This document shows positions 8,582-16,920 of a stretch of DNA of 64,000 nucleotides, piece by piece (position 1 is the stretch's first letter; every line of letters starts with the position of its first letter). The position numbers and the translations under genes were made by a program. Under the pieces are notes generated by a model that saw nothing but the letters and a program-made list of their open reading frames with translations, did no database searches and was not told where the DNA came from. The stretch covers positions 1-64,000 of the forward strand of contig NZ_BDCK01000016.1 in the NCBI RefSeq assembly GCF_001613465.1, in the 5' to 3' direction. The stretch is from Nocardia niwae NBRC 108934 = DSM 45340 (GTDB taxonomy: Bacteria > Actinomycetota > Actinomycetes > Mycobacteriales > Mycobacteriaceae).

Positions 8582-9040
8582 CTAGCGCACCTCGGCGATG
8601 AGTTCGACTTCGACCGGAGTATTCCGGGGAAGTTCGGAGACGCCGACGGCCGAGCGCGCGTGCTTGCCCGAGTCACCGAAGACCTGCCCGAGGAACTCCG
8701 ACGCGCCGTTGATCACCACGGGTTGATCGCCGAAACCCGGTGCCGAGGCGACGAATCCGACCACCTTCACGATCCGCACCACCGCATCGAGGCCGACCAG
8801 GTCGTGCACCGCCGCCAGCGCGTTCAGCGCGCACAGCCGGGCAGCCTCCTTGGCCTCCTCGACGGAAACCTCCGCGCCGACCTTGCCGACCGCGGACAAC
8901 TCGCCGTCGACGAACGGCAGCTGACCGGAGGTGTAGACGAGCGACCCGGTGCGGATCGCGGGAACGTAGGCCGCGACCGGGGGCACGACCGGGGGCAGGG
9001 TGATTCCGAGCTCGGCGAGATTCTTCTCCCACTGGGTCAC
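8582..9040 (-). CDS. RidA family protein (Rv3678c-like)
   Basis: A 152-residue member of the RidA / YjgF / UK114 family, related to deaminases that hydrolyse reactive enamine/imine intermediates. Family features are the N-terminal YTSGQLPFVDG, the central NALAAVHDLVGLDAVVRI and the C-terminal HARSAVGVSELPRNTPVE with the Arg that typically binds carboxylates. At about 150 residues it is the longer RidA subgroup, for which activity is less certain. The GTG at 9040 has AAGGAGG about 10 bases upstream. Order DUF4177-ridA-MBL equals M. tuberculosis Rv3678A-Rv3678c-Rv3677c. Confidence 0.87.
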   Translation of the reverse strand: MTQWEKNLAELGITLPPVVPPVAAYVPAIRTGSLVYTSGQLPFVDGELSAVGKVGAEVSVEEAKEAARLCALNALAAVHDLVGLDAVVRIVKVVGFVASAPGFGDQPVVINGASEFLGQVFGDSGKHARSAVGVSELPRNTPVEVELIAEVR

Positions 9041-9057
9041 TACGTCACCCTCCTTCT

Positions 9058-9228
9058 CTACTTGCGCCGCTTGAGGTAGGCGACGTGCTGCTCGCCGGTC
9101 GGGCCGGGCAGCACGGTGACCAGCTCCCAGCCGTCGGCTCCCCACTGATCCAGGATCTGCTTCGTCGCGTGCGTCAGCAGCGGCACGGTCGCGTACTCCC
9201 ACACGGTCGTATCACTCGAGTCACTCAT
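9058..9228 (-). CDS. Small DUF4177 protein (Rv3678A-like)
   Basis: A 56-residue protein, MSDSSDTTVWEYATVPLL and onward, with the WEYATVPL, LDQWGADGWELVTV and AYLKRRK elements of the DUF4177 family. The function is unknown. It ends 17 bases before the ridA start on the same strand and is likely the first gene of a three-gene operon. Upstream lies the gene-free repeat region, so its promoter must be close to 9230-9280. Confidence 0.8.
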   Translation of the reverse strand: MSDSSDTTVWEYATVPLLTHATKQILDQWGADGWELVTVLPGPTGEQHVAYLKRRK

Positions 9229-9275
9229 GTGCGAGAGCGTAGCTGTGTTCAATGGCCGCGACTTCGTCGCGGCGG

Positions 9276-9370
9276 GTTCGCGGCCCTCTGATGGCTCGCG
9301 TTTGCGCGGCCGCCGCTTGCTCCTTCGTCGCGTACGCGGCGGCCGCGCAAACGCGAGCCGGGCCGCGAAC
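9276..9370. repeat. Long perfect inverted repeat (hairpin)
   Basis: Arms 9293-9316 and 9336-9359 are perfect complements over 24 bp around a 19-base loop; outside them GTTCGCGGCC (9276-9285) pairs with GGCCGCGAAC (9361-9370) after an asymmetric bulge. The right arm is also the left end of direct-repeat copy A, so the hairpin arises from an inverted partial copy of the same element. Confidence 0.85.
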
Positions 9371-9427
9371 GGGACAGGCTCGGTCTCGCTGCGCTCGAAA
9401 GACGTGGTCGCGGTGCGCTGGGCACGT
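9333..9427 (+). repeat. Direct repeat copy A
   Basis: Begins TACGCGGCGGCCGCGCAAAC, continues through GGGACAGGCTCGGTCTCGCT and ends near GGTGCGCTGGGCACG. It shares its order of blocks with copies B and C. Confidence 0.75.
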
Positions 9428-9493
9428 CCGGGGCGAACGCGGCCGCTCGTAGTACACCGTTTCAGAAGACTTCTCCGGGTGGCCACTGCTTCA

Positions 9494-9577
9494 TACGCGG
9501 CCGCGCAAACGCGAGCGGGCCGCGAACGGAACAGGCTGGGTCTCGCATCGCAGGGAGTTGAGGTGCGCTGGGCGCGT
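9494..9577 (+). repeat. Direct repeat copy B
   Basis: Begins TACGCGGCCGCGCAAACGCG, contains CGAACGGAACAGGCTGGGTC and ends GGTGCGCTGGGCGCG. Closest to copy A; it has a short deletion near the left end and differs after TCTCGC. Confidence 0.75.
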
Positions 9578-9740
9578 GAGGCGCGGCGCCAGGTCGGGCA
9601 AGTGCCGTTGTCCGCGCGGCGCAAAGTGAGAGTGCTCGTCCGGGTGCGGTGGGCGCGTACCCACGGGCCGCACCACGCGGTGGGTCGTTGTCCCGCGGGG
9701 CACGACGGAGAGAGTGCTCACGTTCGCACAGCAACCACGG

Positions 9741-9829
9741 CCGATGCGCGAAGGCGAGCCGGGCCGGTGAACCGGCAGAGCTCGGTCTCGCTTCCGCGCG
9801 AAACCAGGAGTTCAGGTGGGCTGGGGGCG
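9741..9829 (+). repeat. Direct repeat copy C (most diverged)
   Basis: Carries GCGAAGGCGAGCCGGGCCGG, GCTCGGTCTCGCTTCCGCG and GTTCAGGTGGGCTGGG in the same order as A and B but with more substitutions. Confidence 0.65.
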
Positions 9830-9942
9830 GACGGCGCGCGGTCGCGACAGCCGCGGTGCGCCGCTGTTCCCGGCGGCGCGGCGCGCACCCGTCTGGTACG
9901 GCCGGTGCCCCGGGGTGGCGAACCAGTTATAGGCTCGCGAGC

Positions 9943-10980
9943 GTGGGAGTACCAACAGCAGTGCCGCTTTCGGCGGAGCCGGGATCGGACGCAAGGTGGC
10001 CGAAGCGCGCTGAACAGGCCCGCTTGCACTATGTCTCCGGAAAGGGAGGCACGGGCAAGTCGACGGTCGCCGCGGCGCTGGCCCTCGCGCTGGCCGCGGG
10101 CGGCCGCCGGGTGCTGTTGGTCGAGGTGGAGAGCAGGCAATCGATCGCGCAGCTGTTCGACCTGCCGCCGCTGCCGCCGACCGAGACACGGATAGCCACG
10201 GCCGACGGCGGCGGCGAAGTGGTCGCGCTGGCGCTGGATATCGAGCACGCCTTCCTCGAATACCTCGACATGTTCTACAACCTCGGCTTCGCCGGTCGCG
10301 CGATGCGCAGGATGGGCGCCATCGAGTTCGTCACCACGATCGCGCCCGGTCTGCGTGACGTCATCCTCACCGGCAAGATCAAGGAATGCGCGGTTCGCGT
10401 GGACAAGGCCGGTAAGCGGGTCTACGACGAGATCGTGGTCGACGCACCGCCCACCGGCCGGATCGCCGGTTTCCTCGACGTCACCAAGGCCATGGCGGAG
10501 GTGGCCAAGGGTGGGCCGATCGCCGCGCAGGCCGAGGGCGTCTCCCAGCTGCTGCACTCCGACCAGACCATGATTCATCTGGTCACGTTGCTGGAGGCGC
10601 TGCCGGTGCAGGAAACCGCCGACGCCGTCGCGGAGCTCACCGCCGCGGACCTGCGCATCGGCACCGTCATCGTGAACCGGGCGACCGAAGGCCAGCTCCC
10701 GCCCGAGCTGCGGGCCAGGGCCGCCGGCGGTGATCTGGATGCCGCCGCCATTCGCGCGGGCCTGGACGCCGCCGGGATCACGCTCCCGGACAGCGATTTC
10801 CAGGGCTTGCTCACCGAAACGATCGAACACTCGGCCACGCTGCAAGCACAGGACGACAGCGCCGAGGAACTGGCCAAGGTCGACATCTCCCGGCTCTACC
10901 TGCCCGCCCTCCCCGACGGAATGGACCTGGGCGGACTGTACGAACTAGCCGAACACCTCACTGCCCAGGGAGTCCGATGA
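9943..10980 (+). CDS. ArsA-like ATPase, first of pair (Rv3679-like)
   Basis: A 345-residue P-loop ATPase of the ArsA/GET3 (deviant Walker A) class. The motif [10 protein letters not shown] lies at about residues 32-41, followed by [16 protein letters not shown]. The long invariant core ([49 protein letters not shown]) closely follows mycobacterial Rv3679. The mycobacterial pair has been studied as a GET3-like heterodimer in the envelope and redox context; arsenite transport is not implied because the ArsA metal-site cysteines are absent here. The GTG at 9943 was chosen since it directly opens a short N-terminal segment before the P-loop; longer extensions run into the repeat region. It overlaps the next gene by four bases. 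Confidence 0.9.
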   Translation: MGVPTAVPLSAEPGSDARWPKRAEQARLHYVSGKGGTGKSTVAAALALALAAGGRRVLLVEVESRQSIAQLFDLPPLPPTETRIATADGGGEVVALALDIEHAFLEYLDMFYNLGFAGRAMRRMGAIEFVTTIAPGLRDVILTGKIKECAVRVDKAGKRVYDEIVVDAPPTGRIAGFLDVTKAMAEVAKGGPIAAQAEGVSQLLHSDQTMIHLVTLLEALPVQETADAVAELTAADLRIGTVIVNRATEGQLPPELRARAAGGDLDAAAIRAGLDAAGITLPDSDFQGLLTETIEHSATLQAQDDSAEELAKVDISRLYLPALPDGMDLGGLYELAEHLTAQGVR

Positions 10981-12116
10981 GCACGCCGACCCACCCCGCG
11001 GCTGCCCCGCTGGATATTTCGCGGATCATCGCCGACCCGTCCGCCCGCGTGGTGGTCTGCTGCGGCTCCGGTGGCGTCGGCAAGACGACGACCGCCGCCG
11101 CCCTCGCGCTGCGTGCCGCGGAGCAGGGCCGCAAGGTCGTGGTGCTGACCATCGACCCCGCGCGCCGACTGGCTCAGTCACTGGGCGTCGCCGACCTCGG
11201 CAACAATCCTCAGCGCGTGGCGCTCGGTCCCGAGGCCAAGGGCGAGTTGCACGCGATGATGCTCAATATGCGCCGCACGTTCGACGACATGGTGCTCGAG
11301 CACACCAGCGCGGAGAAAGCGCAGCAGATCTTCGCCAATCCCTTCTATCAGACGGTCGCCTCCTCCTTCGGGGGCACGCAGGAGTACATGGCGATGGAGA
11401 AGCTGGGCCAGCTGGCCCACCGGGGCGAGTGGGATCTGATCGTGGTCGACACCCCGCCTTCCCGCAATGCCCTGGACTTCCTGGACGCCCCCAAGCGGCT
11501 GGGCAACTTTCTCAACGGCCGCATGATCCGGGTGATCATGGCGCCCGGCCGCGGCGTGACCCGGTTGGTCACCGGCGCGATGAGCCTGGCGGTACGCGGG
11601 GTGTCCACCGTCGTCGGGGGGCAGATGCTCAAGGACGCGTCCAATTTCCTGCAGTCCTTGGAGTCGCTGTTCGGCGGCTTCCAGGAGCGCGCCGAGCGAA
11701 CCTTCGCCATGCTGTCGAAGCCGGGCACACACTTCCTGGTGGTGGCGGCGCCGGAGCCGGACGCGCTGCGGGAGGCCTCGTTCTTCGTCGACCGCCTCTC
11801 CACCGAGCGCATGCCGCTGGCGGGGCTGGTGCTCAACCGCACCCATCCGGTGCTGAGCTCGCTGTCGGCCGATCACGCGCTCACCGCCGCCGACCAGGTC
11901 GCGGACTCCGATCCACTCACCGCCGCGGTGTTGCGGGTGCACGCCCGCCGAGTCGCCACCGACAAGCGCGAACAGCATCTTCTGCACCGCTTCACCGGCG
12001 CGCATCCACGGGTGCCGATCGTCTCGGTCACCGCGCTGCCGTTCGAGGTGTCCGACCTCGACGCGCTGCGCGTCGTCGGCGATCAGCTCGCGGGCACGGC
12101 GCGCGCCACCGCCTGA
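10977..12116 (+). CDS. ArsA-like ATPase, second of pair (Rv3680-like)
   Basis: A 379-residue paralogue of the preceding ATPase with deviant Walker [21 protein letters not shown] (about residues 24-43), [14 protein letters not shown] and [19 protein letters not shown]. The ATGA overlap with the first ATPase signals translational coupling and supports a heterodimer, as proposed for Rv3679-Rv3680. C-terminal [22 protein letters not shown] is typical. Membrane-protein targeting or envelope stress are possible roles, but none can be read from the sequence. A bidirectional hairpin separates it from whiB4. Confidence 0.9.
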   Translation: MSTPTHPAAAPLDISRIIADPSARVVVCCGSGGVGKTTTAAALALRAAEQGRKVVVLTIDPARRLAQSLGVADLGNNPQRVALGPEAKGELHAMMLNMRRTFDDMVLEHTSAEKAQQIFANPFYQTVASSFGGTQEYMAMEKLGQLAHRGEWDLIVVDTPPSRNALDFLDAPKRLGNFLNGRMIRVIMAPGRGVTRLVTGAMSLAVRGVSTVVGGQMLKDASNFLQSLESLFGGFQERAERTFAMLSKPGTHFLVVAAPEPDALREASFFVDRLSTERMPLAGLVLNRTHPVLSSLSADHALTAADQVADSDPLTAAVLRVHARRVATDKREQHLLHRFTGAHPRVPIVSVTALPFEVSDLDALRVVGDQLAGTARATA

Positions 12117-12165
12117 TACTTAGGCGTATCCGCTATTGCTCCGAACGGAAATATCGCTCCTGAAA

Positions 12166-12199
12166 CGAAACTGAGCCCGCTCGCGCGGGCTCTGTTTCG
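12166..12199. terminator. Bidirectional terminator, ArsA operon / whiB4
   Basis: Stem GAGCCCGC-TCGC-GCGGGCTC extended by CGAAAC/GTTTCG after a T-T mismatch; GAAAC and GTTTC flanks give U-rich tails on both strands. It lies between convergent stop codons. Confidence 0.85.
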
Positions 12200-12210
12200 A
12201 TTGCGGGGGA

Positions 12211-12534
12211 CTACATCGCCACCTGATGCTGGCGCTGGGCCTGGAAGAAATCGGCCCAGGAGGTCACTTCCGGATGCTGCTTCAACAGGGCGCGGCGCTG
12301 CCGTTCCGTCATGCCGCCCCACACACCGAACTCGACCCGATTGTCGAGCGCGTCGGCACCACACTGCATGAGCACAGGACAGTGCCTGCAGATCGTCGCC
12401 GCTTTGCGCTGCGCCGCGCCGCGGACGAACAACTGATCGGGATCCACTTCCTTGCATCGAGCCTGGGCTACCCAGGCGATCCTTGCTTCGGCCTGCTCCA
12501 CGTCCAATCGAGCGATGGGGGTTGTCATGTGCAT
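12211..12534 (-). CDS. whiB4: WhiB-family Fe-S redox regulator WhiB4
   Basis: A 107-residue WhiB protein. The four cluster ligands are Cys27, Cys49, Cys52 and Cys58 (C-x21-C-x2-C-x5-C), followed by EFGVWGGMTERQRRAL, the G[VI]WGG turn and a basic DNA-binding end (LLKQHPEV). ELFVRGAAQRKAA-like sequence and synteny with Rv3681c, between the ArsA pair and ponA2, identify it as WhiB4. In mycobacteria WhiB4 senses oxygen and NO through a 4Fe-4S cluster and represses antioxidant genes. The ATG at 12534 has AAAGGGG 8 bases upstream; the ATG at 12528 is also possible. Confidence 0.93.
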   Translation of the reverse strand: MHMTTPIARLDVEQAEARIAWVAQARCKEVDPDQLFVRGAAQRKAATICRHCPVLMQCGADALDNRVEFGVWGGMTERQRRALLKQHPEVTSWADFFQAQRQHQVAM

Positions 12535-12900
12535 TTGGTGTGCCCCTTTGCAGTCCGAACACCGGTCAACGGCGCTCCAGAATCGCGTTGTCACCGCGCA
12601 GCACCCAAACCCCGCTGCGAAGTGCACCACATTCCACTTTGAGTGTTAGCTCTATCACACTGGGTTCTCAATCTAGGTAAAGGTATGGCGCTTGCGCAAG
12701 ACCACCTCGAGATTTTTTGGTACGTCCGTCCCTGCAAAGCCGGGCGCGCACAGGACGGGCAGGCAGATTGCGTGTGCGCCCTCGGACGACACGCCGGTCC
12801 CGGTCGCGCGACACGCCCATTCGCGTTCGCGAACAACCAGTTCCGGGCTCCGGACAAATGCCGCCAAGAAGGCTCGAATGGCAACCCGTAGTCTTGATTC
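12535..12900. promoter_or_regulatory. Divergent promoter region whiB4 / ponA2
   Basis: A 366-base non-coding interval between divergent starts. It holds the CRP-like box listed separately. No strong -10 element was assigned with confidence; TAGGTAAAGGTATGG at about 12674-12688 is AT-rich for this genome and may belong to the ponA2 promoter. Nothing else recognisable was seen. Confidence 0.6.
12644..12659. promoter_or_regulatory. Candidate CRP box between whiB4 and ponA2
   Basis: TGTTA-GCTCTA-TCACA matches the mycobacterial CRP consensus TGTGA-N6-TCACA at 9 of 10 positions and sits inside a wider AGTGT/ACACT dyad (12642-12661). It lies about 110 bases before whiB4 and 240 before ponA2. Confidence 0.6.
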
Positions 12901-15270
12901 GTGCCGATCACACATACGCTCGCGCGGCTGGCCGGCAGCTGCGTGCTGGCCTCCGTGCTCGTCGCCGGGTTGTTGTTCCCGCTCGCCGGCGGCTTCGGGT
13001 TCGTCTCCAACCGTGCCGCCGACGCCGTCGACAACGTCTCCGCGGAGCTGGTCGAGGGAACGGTGCCCGCGGTCTCGACCATGGTCGACGCGGCGGGCAA
13101 TCCGATCGCCTGGCTGTACGAGCAGCGCCGATTCGAGGTGCCCAGCGACCGGATCTCCAACGACATGAAACTGGCGATCGTGTCCATCGAGGACCGTCGC
13201 TTCGCCGAACACGAGGGCGTCGACTGGCAGGGCACGCTGCGCGCGTTCCTCACCAACAGCGCCAGCGGCGAGGTCCAGCAGGGCGCGTCCACGCTGGATC
13301 AGCAGTACGTGAAGAACTTCCAGCTGCTGGTGGTGGCCAAGACCGACGCCGAGCGCCGCGCCGCCATCGAGACCACTCCGGCCCGCAAGATCCGGGAGAT
13401 CCGGATGGCGCTGACGCTGGACCGGGAACTCACCAAGGACGAGATCCTCACCAGGTACCTCAACCTCGTCCCGTTCGGTAACTCCTCCTACGGCATCCAG
13501 GACGCCGCGAAGACGTACTTCGGCGTCGACGCGGCCGATCTGAACGTCTCACAGGCCGCGATGCTCGCGGGCATGGTGCAGAGCTCGTCCAAACTGAACC
13601 CCTACACCAACCCGGACGGCGTGCTGGCCAGGCGCAACACGGTGCTGGACACCATGATCCAGAACATCCCCAGCCGCGCCGAGGAGTTCCGCGAGGCGAA
13701 GGCCAAGCCGCTGGGCGTGCTGCCGGAACCCAAGGGCCTGCCGCGCGGCTGCATCGCCGCCAACGACCGCGGCTTCTTCTGCGACTACGCGCTGCAGTAC
13801 CTGGCCAACGCGGGCATCAGCCGCGAACAGATCGAGAAGGGCGGGTACCTGATCAGGACCACCCTCGATCCGGCCGTGCAGGACTCGGTGAAGCGCGCGG
13901 TGACCGACGCGGCGAACCCGAACCTGGACAACATCGCGGAGGTCATGTCCGTGGTCGCACCGGGACAGGACACGCATCCGGTGCTCGCGATGGCCAGCAG
14001 CCGCACCTATGGCCTGAACCGGGACGCGAACGAGACCGTGCAGCCGCAGCCGTACTCCATGGTGGGTGACGGCGCAGGCTCCATCTTCAAGGTCTTCACC
14101 ACGGCCGCGGCCATGGAGAAAGGCCTCGGCATCAACGCCCAGCTCGACGTGCCCGGGCGGTTCGAGGCCAAAGGCATGGGTAACGGCGGCGCCCGCGGGT
14201 GCCCGGCCGCCACCTACTGCGTCGAGAACGCGGGCAGGTACAAATCGCCCATGTCGGTGACCGAGGCGCTGGCCACCTCCCCGAACACCGCGTTCGTGAA
14301 GCTGATCCAGGCCGTCGGGGTCACCCCGACCGTCGACATGGCGGTGCGGCTCGGCATGCGCTCGTTCACCGAAGCGGGCACTTCGGGCCACGGCAACCAG
14401 AGCCTGGCCGACATGATCAAGGGGCAGAACCTCGGCTCCTTCACGCTGGGACCGGTGGCGATCAACCCGTTGGAGCTGTCCAACGTCGCGGCGACACTGG
14501 GCTCGGGCGGCCGGTGGTGCCCGCCGAACCCGATCAAAGAGGTCATCGACCGCCAGGGCAAGCAGGTCCCGCTGACCCAGCAGGCTTGCGAGCAGGTCGT
14601 CGAGCCGGGCCTGGCCAACACCTTGGCCAACGCGATGAGCAAGGACGACACGTCGGGCACGGCGGCGGGCGCGGCCCAGGCGGCGGGCTGGAACCTCCCG
14701 ATGTCGGGCAAGACCGGCACCACCGAGAGTCACCGCTCCTCGGCCTTCCTCGGCTTCACCAACGCGCTGGCCGCCGCGGTCTACGTCTACGGCGACAGCC
14801 CGACGCCCGGCGAGATCTGCTCGTTCCCGCTCCGCAACTGCGGCGACGGCAATCTGTTCGGTGGTAACGAGCCCGCGCGGACCTGGTTCAACGCGATCAA
14901 ACCCGTGATACCGCTGTTCCCGCCGCCGGGCCTGCCCCCGCTGGACGACAAGTATGTGCGCGGCGCGAACAACGCCCAGGTACCCGACGTGGTCGGCATG
15001 CCCCAGGGCGAGGCGACCGCCAAGCTGGTAGCGGCGGGCTTCCAGGTGTCGCCGGTCACGGGCGCGGGCGATCGTCCCAAAGGCACCGTGATGGGCACAG
15101 CGCCGAACGGGTCGGCCATCCCCGGCTCAGTGATCACGCTGTACATCAGCGACGGCACCGTCCGGGCTGCGCCGCCGCCCGGCCCGGCCGCGCCGCCGCC
15201 GGGCATCCCGGGACTGCCGCCACCGCCGTTGCTGCCACCGATCCCGATTCCGATCCCGATTCCGCGCTGA
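12901..15270 (+). CDS. ponA2: Bifunctional penicillin-binding protein PonA2
   Basis: A 789-residue class A PBP that polymerises and cross-links peptidoglycan outside the membrane. An N-terminal signal anchor (about residues 10-32) precedes the GT51 glycosyltransferase, with catalytic Glu97 in IEDRRFAEHEG. The transpeptidase has Ser394 in GSIFK (SxxK), SPN at 460-462 and KTG starting at Lys604. A single PASTA domain (about 690-750, VPDVVGMPQGEATAKLVAAG) is followed by a Pro-rich tail ending in repeated IP dipeptides. The one-PASTA layout is that of mycobacterial PonA2 (Rv3682), linked to survival under acid and non-replicating stress. GTG start. Divergent from whiB4. Confidence 0.95.
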   Translation: MPITHTLARLAGSCVLASVLVAGLLFPLAGGFGFVSNRAADAVDNVSAELVEGTVPAVSTMVDAAGNPIAWLYEQRRFEVPSDRISNDMKLAIVSIEDRRFAEHEGVDWQGTLRAFLTNSASGEVQQGASTLDQQYVKNFQLLVVAKTDAERRAAIETTPARKIREIRMALTLDRELTKDEILTRYLNLVPFGNSSYGIQDAAKTYFGVDAADLNVSQAAMLAGMVQSSSKLNPYTNPDGVLARRNTVLDTMIQNIPSRAEEFREAKAKPLGVLPEPKGLPRGCIAANDRGFFCDYALQYLANAGISREQIEKGGYLIRTTLDPAVQDSVKRAVTDAANPNLDNIAEVMSVVAPGQDTHPVLAMASSRTYGLNRDANETVQPQPYSMVGDGAGSIFKVFTTAAAMEKGLGINAQLDVPGRFEAKGMGNGGARGCPAATYCVENAGRYKSPMSVTEALATSPNTAFVKLIQAVGVTPTVDMAVRLGMRSFTEAGTSGHGNQSLADMIKGQNLGSFTLGPVAINPLELSNVAATLGSGGRWCPPNPIKEVIDRQGKQVPLTQQACEQVVEPGLANTLANAMSKDDTSGTAAGAAQAAGWNLPMSGKTGTTESHRSSAFLGFTNALAAAVYVYGDSPTPGEICSFPLRNCGDGNLFGGNEPARTWFNAIKPVIPLFPPPGLPPLDDKYVRGANNAQVPDVVGMPQGEATAKLVAAGFQVSPVTGAGDRPKGTVMGTAPNGSAIPGSVITLYISDGTVRAAPPPGPAAPPPGIPGLPPPPLLPPIPIPIPIPR

Positions 15271-15314
15271 CGACAAAGGGGCCGCGAACCACACGGTTCG
15301 CGGCCCCTTTGTCG
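15271..15314. terminator. Perfect 20-bp hairpin terminator after ponA2
   Basis: Stem CGACAAAGGGGCCGCGAACC with loop ACAC and perfect complement starts right after the ponA2 stop and ends 8 bases before the convergent YqeY-like gene; it ends in CCCTTTGTCG on one strand and the same on the other. Confidence 0.9.
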
Positions 15315-15321
15315 TCGCTGC

Positions 15322-15786
15322 CTACAACCGCGCCTTCACGGCCGCCGAAATACGCGAACCGTCGGCCTTGCCCGCGGCGAGCCCGGTGGCGATCTTCATG
15401 ACCTGTCCCATCTGACGCATGCCGGGACGCTCCCCGATCTCCTCGGCGACCTGCGCGATGGCGGTATCGGCCAGATCCGCGACCTCGGCGTCGGTCAGCT
15501 GAGTCGGCAGGTACTCCTCGATGATGCGCGCCTCGGCGTGCTCGTTCGCCGCCAGTTCGCCGCGCCCGGCCTGCGTGTAGACCTCGGCGGACTCGTTGCG
15601 CTTCTTCGCTTCCTTCTGCAACACGGAGACGACCTCGGCGTCGGTGAGCTCACGGGCCTCCGAGCCGGCGACCTCCGCGGTCTGGATCGCCGACAGCAGC
15701 ATCCGCACCGTGGAAAGGCGCAGCGTGTCCTTGGCTTTCATCGCGGCGGTGAGATCCGTCCGCAGCTGCGATTTGAGTTCCGACAT
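15322..15786 (-). CDS. GatB/YqeY domain protein
   Basis: A 154-residue protein, MSELKSQLRTDLTAAMKAKD onward, of the YqeY family, related to the tail domain of the GatB tRNA amidotransferase subunit. Family hallmarks are the helical N-terminal KSQLRTDLTAAMKAKD, the EYLPTQLTDAEVADL central part and the C-terminal GQVMKIATGLAAGKADGSRI. Possible role in tRNA-linked amidation or binding, not demonstrated. The ATG at 15786 is preferred; a GTG three codons earlier is equally in frame and neither has a clear Shine-Dalgarno. It converges on ponA2 and diverges from the metallophosphoesterase. Confidence 0.85.
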   Translation of the reverse strand: MSELKSQLRTDLTAAMKAKDTLRLSTVRMLLSAIQTAEVAGSEARELTDAEVVSVLQKEAKKRNESAEVYTQAGRGELAANEHAEARIIEEYLPTQLTDAEVADLADTAIAQVAEEIGERPGMRQMGQVMKIATGLAAGKADGSRISAAVKARL

Positions 15787-15919
15787 GCCGCTCACGGTAG
15801 CCGCTGTGACGCGGCCGTCCCACTACATTTGCCGCGCGGCCCGATTTCCCGCCGGAAAAACGGGCGCATGTGCGGAAACACACTCGGCGCTCCTGCGCGA
15901 GGTCACCTATGCTGGGCAA

Positions 15920-16882
15920 ATGCCCGTGATCTCGACCTCTGCTGTACGCACGACCGCGCTGGGAGCCGCCGGGGCCGCGGTGGCCGGAATCGGCTACGCC
16001 TCGCTGGTCGAACGCAACGCCTTCGTCCTACGGGAGGCGACCATGCCCGTGCTGGCGCCGGGGTCGTCGTCGCTGCGAGTGCTCCACCTCAGTGACCTGC
16101 ACATGACGCCGGGACAGAAGCTCAAGCAGCAGTGGTTGCGGGAACTCGACCGGCTCGAGCCCGACCTGGTGATCAACACCGGCGACAACCTCTCGCACCA
16201 GAAGTCGGTGCCCGCGGTGGTCCAGGCCCTCGGCGGATTGCTCTCCCGCCCGGGCCTTTTCGTTTTCGGCAGCAACGACTACTTCGCGCCGGTAGCGAAG
16301 AACCCGCTGAAGTACTTCAAGAGGGACCATCGCCGCACCTACGGCGCTCCGCTGCCGTGGAAGGACCTGCGCGCGGCCTTCACCGAGCGCGGGTGGCTCG
16401 ATCTGACGCACGTGCGCCGCGATCTCGAAGTCGCCGGAATCCGCATCGCCACCGCCGGTGTCGACGATCCGCACCTGCAACGCGACCGGTACGACACTGT
16501 CGCCGGCGCCCCGAATCCGCTGGCCGACCTGCGACTCGGCCTCACCCACTCCCCCGAGCCCCGCGTGCTGGACCGCTTCGCCGAGGACGGATACGACCTG
16601 GTGCTCGCCGGGCACACGCACGGCGGCCAATTGTGCCTGCCGGGCTACGGCGCGCTCGTCACCAACTGCGGGATCGACCGGTCCCGGGTGAAGGGTCCGT
16701 CGAAGTGGGGCGAGCACACCAGGTTGCACGTCTCCGCGGGCGTCGGCACCTCTCCGTGGGCGCCGTACCGATTCTGCTGCCGTCCGGAGGCGACGTTGTT
16801 GACGCTGGTCGCCGCGCCACCGAAGCGGCCGGCAGCCGACACGGGCCACGGAGTGTCGGCATCGGAGGCCGTCGCCCGCTAA
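15920..16882 (+). CDS. Calcineurin-like metallophosphoesterase (Rv3683-like)
   Basis: A 320-residue enzyme with an N-terminal hydrophobic segment (about residues 8-25, probable membrane anchor or signal). The dimetal core is complete: HLSDLHM (D-x-H), NTGDN, GSNDYF and GHTHGGQ. It is likely a phosphohydrolase facing the periplasm, with unknown substrate. Synteny with Rv3683, directly after ponA2, supports orthology. ATG at 15920; longer in-frame extension upstream would run through the YqeY promoter region and is rejected. Confidence 0.88.
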   Translation: MPVISTSAVRTTALGAAGAAVAGIGYASLVERNAFVLREATMPVLAPGSSSLRVLHLSDLHMTPGQKLKQQWLRELDRLEPDLVINTGDNLSHQKSVPAVVQALGGLLSRPGLFVFGSNDYFAPVAKNPLKYFKRDHRRTYGAPLPWKDLRAAFTERGWLDLTHVRRDLEVAGIRIATAGVDDPHLQRDRYDTVAGAPNPLADLRLGLTHSPEPRVLDRFAEDGYDLVLAGHTHGGQLCLPGYGALVTNCGIDRSRVKGPSKWGEHTRLHVSAGVGTSPWAPYRFCCRPEATLLTLVAAPPKRPAADTGHGVSASEAVAR

Positions 16883-16920
16883 GGTCCCCAGCCGAGACGT
16901 GTGTCAGGTAGGGGACAACT

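Larger units (their letters stand above)
9229..9942. repeat. Gene-free region filled with a hairpin and diverged direct repeats
   Basis: No convincing coding frame is seen in these 714 bases. They hold a long inverted repeat (9276-9370), three copies of a roughly 85-95 bp direct repeat (about 9333-9427, 9494-9577 and 9741-9829), and two copies of a shorter repeat beginning GTTGTCC (about 9608-9641 and 9687-9726). The arrangement suggests successive duplication of one intergenic element. Translations in several frames give low-complexity RG/AR-rich peptides and are rejected. Confidence 0.8.

Noticed and set aside
9229..9942. RG/AR-rich reading frames in the repeat region
   Set aside because: They repeat because the DNA repeats; no start-site signal or family match, and frames change between copies.
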